Of a stretch of DNA of 18,230 nt, positions 13,813 to 18,230 are shown piece by piece. Position 1 is the first letter of the stretch. Each line of letters starts with the position of its first letter. The DNA comes from SIG469 sp964384255 (GTDB taxonomy: Bacteria; Bacillota; Clostridia; Oscillospirales; Oscillospiraceae), in the NCBI GenBank assembly GCA_964384255.1, contig CAYLKH010000045.1, positions 1 through 18,230 on the forward strand, read 5' to 3'. The translations under genes were made by a program, and so were the position numbers. The notes under the pieces are model-generated. The model worked only from the letters and a program-made list of their open reading frames with translations. It did no database searches and was not told the DNA's origin.

Positions 13813-15246
13813 ATGAAATCCACCTTTGCACGCCAGTTTGCACTGACCGCAGGCATGATACTGCTCAGCTTCCTTGTGCTGGGAGTCGGCTTTATCAGCC
13901 TGATATATAATTACCTGATGGACGAGCGGAAGGACGCCCTGTCGTCTTCCGCTTCTGCCGTGGCCGAGCTGGCCGCCGTTTCCTACGATTCCTACGGCGG
14001 CTGGTCCCACAACTGGGACCTGAGCATTTCGCTGGTTTTTGCGTCCCGTGTTTCCGAATCAGACGCGGTTATCTGCGAAACCGACGGCACCATTATGCTC
14101 TGCTCCTGCGAGGAGCTGGTTTGCGACCATATGGGCCAAACCGTTTCGGACAGGTACGTCTCGGCAGTGCTAGGCTCATCCCAGCTTTATGCCTCCGGAA
14201 CGCTGGACGGCATTTATGACGAAGCGAAATATATTTTCGGCGTACCGGTGACCTCTCAGGAAACCGGCCAGGTCGTGGGACTGGTTTTCCTTTCTGCCGA
14301 TGCCAGTGACCTGACAGATATGCTCTATAAATATACCTCCACCTTCCTGCTTTCGGGGATCGTTGTTTTGCTGCTGGCGTTTCTGATGACTCTTATCATA
14401 ACCAAAAGGACCGTCAGGCCCCTTAACGAAATGGCTCAGGCCGCCCAGCGCTTCGGCAAGGGGGAGTTGGCGGTACGGGTCCGGGACTATGGCCGGGAGG
14501 ACGAGGTCGGCCAGCTGGCCGCCGCATTTAACTCCATGGCCCAGAGTCTGGAACACACCGAAACCAACCGCCGGGAATTCGTCGCCAACGTGAGCCATGA
14601 GCTTAAAACCCCCATGACCACCATCTCCGGCTATATAGACGGTATCCTTGACGGGACGATCCCGCCGGAGCAGCAGGACCATTATCTCCAAATCGTTTCC
14701 GACGAAACCAAGCGGCTCAGCCGCCTTGTGAGAAAAATGCTTGAGCTTAGCCGCATCCAAAGCGGAGCAGGCTCCTCCAACCCCGAAAAGTTCGACATCT
14801 CCGAGCTGCTGGGCCAGGTGCTTTTGAGCTTTGAAGGCAAGATAAACACAAAATCTCTGGAGGTCGATGCTCAGCTGTCCGAAGACCCCATGATGGTCAT
14901 GGCTGACCACGACGGCATAACTCAGGTGGTTTACAATCTGCTGGACAACGCTGTCAAGTTCTGCCCCACCGGGGGCCAGCTCTGGCTCCACCTTGAAAAG
15001 CAGGGCGGAAAAGCCTATGTCACCGTGGGCAACGACGGAGCCACAATCCCCGAACACGAGCTGCCCCTTCTGTTTGACCGGTTCCACAAAACCGACCGCA
15101 GCCGCAGCACCGACCGGGACGGAGTTGGCCTTGGGCTGTATATCGTCAAAACGATTATCAACACTCTGGGCGAAGAGATCGGCGTAACGTCGGAAAACGG
15201 AAAAACCGAGTTCAAATTTACCCTGACCCTGGCAAAAAACAAATAA
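13813..15246 (+). CDS. Membrane sensor histidine kinase, Cys-rich sensor loop
   Basis: A 477-residue class I histidine kinase. TM1 is at about 11-32, an extracytoplasmic sensor region at 33-177, TM2 at about 178-198 and HAMP at about 199-251. The HisKA phosphorylation helix is NVSHELKTPMTT, with His262. The ATPase domain has N box NLLDNA (375-380), NDGATI (407-412), F box LFDRFHKTD (420-428) and GVGLGLYIVK (437-446). The sensor part carries four cysteines within 17 residues (Cys88, Cys97, Cys99, Cys104 followed by DH), an arrangement that could bind metal or respond to redox state; this is inference. RBS GGAG at 13801-13804. It phosphorylates the preceding response regulator. The fumarase alpha gene follows at 97 bases. 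Confidence 0.96.
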   Translation: MKSTFARQFALTAGMILLSFLVLGVGFISLIYNYLMDERKDALSSSASAVAELAAVSYDSYGGWSHNWDLSISLVFASRVSESDAVICETDGTIMLCSCEELVCDHMGQTVSDRYVSAVLGSSQLYASGTLDGIYDEAKYIFGVPVTSQETGQVVGLVFLSADASDLTDMLYKYTSTFLLSGIVVLLLAFLMTLIITKRTVRPLNEMAQAAQRFGKGELAVRVRDYGREDEVGQLAAAFNSMAQSLEHTETNRREFVANVSHELKTPMTTISGYIDGILDGTIPPEQQDHYLQIVSDETKRLSRLVRKMLELSRIQSGAGSSNPEKFDISELLGQVLLSFEGKINTKSLEVDAQLSEDPMMVMADHDGITQVVYNLLDNAVKFCPTGGQLWLHLEKQGGKAYVTVGNDGATIPEHELPLLFDRFHKTDRSRSTDRDGVGLGLYIVKTIINTLGEEIGVTSENGKTEFKFTLTLAKNK

Positions 15247-15343
15247 ACGTGACCGCTGACCAGACCAGACGCAGAGCCTGACCGGAGAAGCCCCACGGCA
15301 ACGGTCGGCAGATTTGCCCAGCGATCACCCGAGGATATTATCT

Positions 15344-16183
15344 ATGAAAGAGATCACCTTCGACCAAATCGCATCCGCAGTGGAGGACCTTTGCCTGAGG
15401 GCCTGTATCCAACTTCCCCAGAGCCTTTGTCAGGCCATAACCGCCGCCAGAGAAACCGAGCCGGAGCCTCTGGCCCGGGACCTGCTGGGTGATATTGAAA
15501 CCAATTTCCGCCTTGCCGCCCGGGAGGACCTGCCCATCTGTCAGGATACCGGCATGGCCGTCGTATTTATCAGGCTGGGGCAGGAGGTCCATATTACCGG
15601 CGGCCTGCTGACTGACGCAGTTGACGAAGGCGTCCGCCGGGCATATGCGGGCAATCTCCGGTGCAGCGTTGTCAGCGACCCGCTGCGACGGATAAATTCC
15701 GGGGACAACACCCCTGCGATGCTTAACCTGAGCCTTGTTGCCGGGGATAAGATGGAAATAACCGTTGCCCCCAAGGGCTTTGGCAGCGAAAACATGAGCC
15801 GGATGAAAATGTTCACCCCGGCCGCCACCCGCCAGGACATTATTGACTTTACTGTCGAAACGGTCCTGACCGCAGGGTCCAACCCCTGCCCGCCCATAAT
15901 ATTGGGTATCGGGCTGGGAGGAACCATCGAGCAATGCGCACTGGCGGCAAAGACCGCCCTGCTCAGGGACCCGGGAAGCCTGAACCCCGACCCCCTTTAT
16001 GCCCGGCTGGAATCGGATATGCTGGCCGCCGTCAACGCCACCGGTATCGGTCCTCAGGGAGTTGGGGGCATGACCACGGCCCTGGCCGTCTTTGTCGAAC
16101 CCCGGCCTACCCACATCGCCGGTTTGCCATGCGTCATAAACGTTTCCTGCCATGCTACACGACACGCCCACACGGTTTTGTAA
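15344..16183 (+). CDS. fumA: Class I (Fe-S) fumarate hydratase, alpha subunit
   Basis: A 279-residue protein, the normal length of the alpha (N-terminal half) subunit of two-subunit class I fumarases. These reversibly hydrate fumarate to malate using an oxygen-sensitive [4Fe-4S] cluster; the related tartrate dehydratase alpha (TtdA) is an alternative. Expected cluster ligands are Cys66 (LPICQDTGMAV), Cys182 (NPCPPIILG) and Cys269 (SCHATRHAH), with spacing close to characterised class I enzymes. The motif SENMSRMKMFTPA and LGIGLGGTIEQC are also typical. I chose the ATG at 15344 with GAGGAT upstream. The beta subunit normally encoded next is absent; the next gene is hpf, 87 bases away, with its own promoter. 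No trace of beta is seen in that gap, so the partner must be elsewhere or lost. Confidence 0.9.
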   Translation: MKEITFDQIASAVEDLCLRACIQLPQSLCQAITAARETEPEPLARDLLGDIETNFRLAAREDLPICQDTGMAVVFIRLGQEVHITGGLLTDAVDEGVRRAYAGNLRCSVVSDPLRRINSGDNTPAMLNLSLVAGDKMEITVAPKGFGSENMSRMKMFTPAATRQDIIDFTVETVLTAGSNPCPPIILGIGLGGTIEQCALAAKTALLRDPGSLNPDPLYARLESDMLAAVNATGIGPQGVGGMTTALAVFVEPRPTHIAGLPCVINVSCHATRHAHTVL

Positions 16184-16211
16184 ACATTTACTAAAAGTTC
16201 AAAGATTATTC

Positions 16212-16240
16212 TTGCTTTTATCTGGCAAATGTGCTAATAT
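16212..16240 (+). promoter_or_regulatory. hpf promoter
   Basis: TTGCTT (16212-16217) and TAATAT (16235-16240) are 17 bases apart, with AAAGGAG (16255-16261) and the ATG at 16271 following. The short distance gives a leader of about 24 bases. The preceding fumarase gene shows no terminator, so some readthrough is possible. Confidence 0.75.
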
Positions 16241-16270
16241 GGACTTAGCAAACGAAAGGAGTTGAAGTTT

Positions 16271-16819
16271 ATGAAATTCACATTCACTGAAAAAAGCATT
16301 GAAGTCCCTGTGGAAGCAAAGGAATACGCCGAAAAGAAGATCGGCAAGCTCGAAAAATATTTCCGCGGCGATACTGCCGCCTTTGTTACCTTCGGCTTCA
16401 AGCGCGGCCGGTACACCGTTGAAGTGACCGTCAATGGCGGCGGGACCTTCTTCCGTGTAAGCGAAACTTCAACCAGTGCCCACGCCGCTATCGACTCTGC
16501 CGAAGCTGCCATCGAACGCCAGATCCACAAGAACAAAACCCGTCTCGAAAAGCGTCTGCGTTCCGGCTCCCTTGAAACCACACCCCTGGATCCCGACATC
16601 ACTCTGGCGCTGGAGCAGGATCCCGAGGAAGAGGAATTCAACATCGTTCGCCGCAAATCCTTCTCCGTTAAACCCATGACCTCCGAAGAAGCCATTTTGC
16701 AGATGAACCTGCTGGACCATTCCTTCTTCGTTTTCAAAAATGCCGAGGACGAAGAAACATTCAGCATCGTTTATAAACGCAAAGACGGCGGATATGGCCT
16801 TATCGAGGCTCTTGAATAG
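16271..16819 (+). CDS. hpf: Long-form ribosome hibernation promoting factor
   Basis: A 182-residue long-form HPF. The N-terminal S30AE/RaiA-like domain (about 1-100, MKFTFTEKSIEVPVEAKEYA, then a beta-alpha-beta-beta-beta-alpha pattern) binds the decoding region of the 30S subunit. An acidic linker precedes the C-terminal dimerisation domain (about 125-182; VRRKSFSVKPMTSEEAILQM, LLDHSFFVFKN, YKRKDGGYGLIE). Long HPF joins two 70S ribosomes into inactive 100S dimers during starvation. The ATG at 16271 has a strong AAAGGAG at 16255-16261; an upstream TTG at 16262 is too close to that site. Own promoter and strong terminator make it monocistronic. Confidence 0.97.
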   Translation: MKFTFTEKSIEVPVEAKEYAEKKIGKLEKYFRGDTAAFVTFGFKRGRYTVEVTVNGGGTFFRVSETSTSAHAAIDSAEAAIERQIHKNKTRLEKRLRSGSLETTPLDPDITLALEQDPEEEEFNIVRRKSFSVKPMTSEEAILQMNLLDHSFFVFKNAEDEETFSIVYKRKDGGYGLIEALE

Positions 16820-16828
16820 TCATAATAT

Positions 16829-16863
16829 TCCCGGGATGGAGCTTCCATCCCGGGATTTTGTTT
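16829..16863 (+). terminator. Intrinsic terminator of hpf
   Basis: A perfect 12-bp stem, 16829-16840/16844-16855 (TCCCGGGATGGA, loop GCT), is followed by TTTTGTTT. It begins 10 bases after the hpf stop. A weaker CCCCGG/CCGGGG hairpin lies at about 16877-16902 beyond it. Confidence 0.92.
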
Positions 16864-16909
16864 CGGCTGATATCACCCCCGGGCTGGTTTCCGGCTGCCG
16901 GGGAGAATA

Positions 16910-16960
16910 AGCAAAAGCCGCCGCCTATCGGGCAGCAGCTTTTGCTTTTTTTTCTTTTTT
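16910..16960. terminator. Bidirectional terminator overlapping the exonuclease stop
   Basis: AGCAAAAGC (16910-16918) pairs with GCTTTTGCT (16938-16946), and inner arms can pair too. On the plus strand a long T-rich run (16946-16960) follows, a second stop for hpf transcription. In the minus-strand RNA the two imperfect positions become G-U wobbles, giving a 16-bp stem that includes the last codons and stop (16925-16927) of the exonuclease gene, though the 3' tail there is less T-rich. Confidence 0.7.
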
Positions 16961-17872
16961 CTCGTTCAGTCTGGCAAAATACATCTTCTCGGCGTCTTCG
17001 TTGGCGTGGTAGACTGATTTCCATGCCTTGAGGGTCTTGCCCCGGGAAAAGCGCACCTGAATAAGGAATCGACCATGCTCGGCACACTCGGCAAGGGTGA
17101 TGTATTTGTTGGTGGTTTGGTGGGCAAAGGGCTTGCACAGCATCCGGTTGTCGCATTTTGGGCAGCCGGTAAAGCGAATACGGCTGTCGCGCAGAGCGTC
17201 GACCTTGCTGTCAAAACCGTCGAAAACCTGATTTCTAACGCTTATTGCGCTGCTGGTAAACCGGTGTTCCGCCAGGTTGGGATAGGTGGCGATCCCGGCT
17301 TCGAGGTCAAGCTCCTCACATACCAGAGCGGTGTAATAAGCGTCGTTCAGGGCGTTGTGTAGAGGCAGGCACTGGTCAATTTTGAAAAAATCGGAGGCAA
17401 AGGCCAAAGACTTCTGCCCGGTGCTGCCGGTTTGACGGTTAAAAATAAGCTGAAGGTCGTACCAGTTGGTCATCCATTGGATGTCCATGCCGTAAAATTC
17501 AAGGTTTTGCCGCAAAACCGTAGTGTCGTCAGGCCCCCAGGTGAGAAACACCGCGTCGTCTCCGCACCAGCGGCGGAACTCGCGAATGACCTCGGCAAAG
17601 CCCGGCCCGTCCTCAAGCTCCTGCTCCGTAAGATGGGTGATGCTTTTGACCCGGTCCATCAGCTTGCGGTAATAGCGGGGCTTAACAACGGTGGTAAAGG
17701 TGTCCAGCGGTGCAAGCTGGTCGGGGCTTAGCTTGACCGCGCCGATTTGGATGATCTCGTTGGTGAGCCGGTCACCTACCTTGCGATAGGCCGAGCTTTC
17801 CCGGGATTGGGGCTGATTCCATTCCAAATCGTAAACAATATAGCTGCTAACGTTCAAAGGATCATCAATCAT
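16925..17872 (-). CDS. DEDDh 3'-5' exonuclease with C-terminal Cys-rich region
   Basis: A 315-residue protein with an N-terminal DnaQ/RNase T-like exonuclease fold. Metal-binding residues are Asp15 and Glu17 (VYDLEWNQ), Asp115 or Asp116 (WGPDD), and the His172/Asp177 pair (LHNALNDAYY), so it is the DEDDh class. Such proteins trim RNA or single-stranded DNA 3' ends; KapD-like exonucleases are close in layout. The C-terminal half adds Cys237-x2-Cys240, Cys246, and Cys263-x2-His266, which may form a zinc-binding module, then a Lys/Ala-rich tail. I prefer the ATG at 17872 over a TTG at 17893: the latter sits at the expected transcription start of the promoter at 17900-17928. The RBS is weak (AAGAGA). 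It is monocistronic and converges on hpf. Confidence 0.88.
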   Translation of the reverse strand: MIDDPLNVSSYIVYDLEWNQPQSRESSAYRKVGDRLTNEIIQIGAVKLSPDQLAPLDTFTTVVKPRYYRKLMDRVKSITHLTEQELEDGPGFAEVIREFRRWCGDDAVFLTWGPDDTTVLRQNLEFYGMDIQWMTNWYDLQLIFNRQTGSTGQKSLAFASDFFKIDQCLPLHNALNDAYYTALVCEELDLEAGIATYPNLAEHRFTSSAISVRNQVFDGFDSKVDALRDSRIRFTGCPKCDNRMLCKPFAHQTTNKYITLAECAEHGRFLIQVRFSRGKTLKAWKSVYHANEDAEKMYFARLNEKKEKKAKAAAR

Positions 17873-17899
17873 TTCTCTTATAGTTTGGCACAACTATAT

Positions 17900-17928
17900 A
17901 TTGTACCATTATACGCCCCATGTGTCAA
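17900..17928 (-). promoter_or_regulatory. Promoter of the exonuclease gene
   Basis: Minus-strand TTGACA (17923-17928) and TACAAT (17900-17905) are 17 bases apart. Transcription should start near 17893. A TATAAT also occurs in the spacer, but too close to this -35. Confidence 0.85.
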
Positions 17929-18009
17929 ACACATTTATCAGAGAAACGTAGCGTGGAGAATTCGAGCAGTAAACTAATACGCACCGATGTCCCTCGCAAT
18001 GTCAGGCGG

Positions 18010-18220
18010 GGTGCGGCACCAATGGAGTACAAAGTACGAGAAGGTAATCGGTAGGCCGCCTGTAGGCCGGGCATAGAACGAAAATAACTATTCCTTCTAA
18101 AGCGGGCAGATTCTTAAGGGCGCAGCCCTTAAGCTGATTCTTTTGGGTACTTTTCTGTTCAGTGACAGAAAAGTCCCCCGCCGGCGGCAACCCAGGTTGT
18201 ACCCTTGCAGGGTACTTTTC
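18010..18220. repeat. Array of small hairpins (palindromic element) at right edge
   Basis: The 337 bases after the exonuclease (17894-18230) hold its promoter and then no convincing gene. Inverted repeats include GGTG-CGG-CACC (18010-18020), GTAC-AAA-GTAC (18027-18037), CTTAAGGGC-GCA-complement (18113-18133), ACTTTTCTGT with complement (18149-18174), palindrome CCGCCGGCGG (18178-18187) and GTACCCT-TGC-AGGGTAC (18199-18215). GGGTACTTTTC occurs twice (18145-18155, 18210-18220) and GTAGGCCG twice, 11 bases apart (18051, 18062). This looks like an interspersed palindromic element cut by the window edge. Confidence 0.65.
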
Positions 18221-18230
18221 GGTTTCGTAA

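Noticed and set aside
15338..16171. 277-codon minus-strand open frame
   Set aside because: Antisense shadow of the fumarase alpha gene with its conserved Cys motifs.
17872..17893. TTG start at 17893 for the exonuclease
   Set aside because: It coincides with the expected transcription start of the strong promoter, leaving no leader.
18002..18190. 62-codon minus-strand frame in the right-edge hairpin array
   Set aside because: It runs through several inverted repeats, has no good ribosome binding site and shows no recognisable protein pattern.
1..18230. tRNA, rRNA, insertion sequence or defence genes
   Set aside because: No cloverleaf with a GTTCGAATC-type T arm, no rRNA signature, and no transposase, nuclease-toxin or restriction gene was seen among the coding regions.

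Overview
The window looks like chromosomal DNA of a Gram-positive, low-to-medium GC anaerobe of the Clostridia, probably in or near the Oscillospiraceae. The grounds are a LexA with a Gram-positive SOS box, chromosomal ParA/ParB with two perfect parS sites, an S-layer-homology protein, long-form HPF, a class I (Fe-S) fumarase alpha subunit, strong AAAGGAG-type ribosome binding sites and several TTGACA/TATAAT-like promoters. The species assignment is inference; no rRNA gene is present.

Layout. (1) Bases 1-120 hold a cluster of near-perfect hairpins with three- or four-base loops. (2) 119-4271, minus strand: a five-gene operon, xpaC-like, telA-like, lemA-like, a TPM-domain (YgcG-like) membrane protein and an unrecognised 213-residue protein, driven from a near-consensus promoter at 4310-4338. 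(3) 4535-5253: lexA with an SOS box overlapping its -35 region and a terminator palindrome that contains a parS site. (4) 5318-9414: a second parS, then parA, parB, a membrane-anchored coiled-coil protein, serS and mscL in one direction. (5) 9677-11399: an anchored hypothetical protein and a DUF3810-type membrane metallopeptidase-like protein. (6) 11551-12783: a secreted SLH protein, followed by an elaborate hairpin region. (7) 13103-15246: an OmpR-type response regulator and its histidine kinase. (8) 15344-16183: fumarase alpha subunit without a beta subunit beside it. (9) 16271-16819: hpf under its own promoter. (10) 16925-17872, minus strand: a DEDDh exonuclease with a Cys-rich C-terminal region. 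(11) 17950-18230: another array of small hairpins.

Functionally this is mostly housekeeping: chromosome segregation (parAB/parS), SOS control (lexA), translation (serS, hpf), osmotic protection (mscL) and envelope functions (xpaC-telA-lemA-TPM, SLH protein, two-component system). The gene order parA-parB-anchored coiled-coil protein-serS suggests an origin-proximal location, but this is inference.

The least explained signals are non-coding. Degenerate seven-base tandem repeats sit in at least three intergenic leaders, always reading CTGACCC-like or CCTAATA-like in the direction of the downstream gene and twice abutting the ribosome binding site. Small hairpins with three-base loops are clustered at both window edges. 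A multi-state hairpin with its own possible promoter lies ahead of the two-component system. I saw no defence system, CRISPR array, transposase, tRNA or rRNA.
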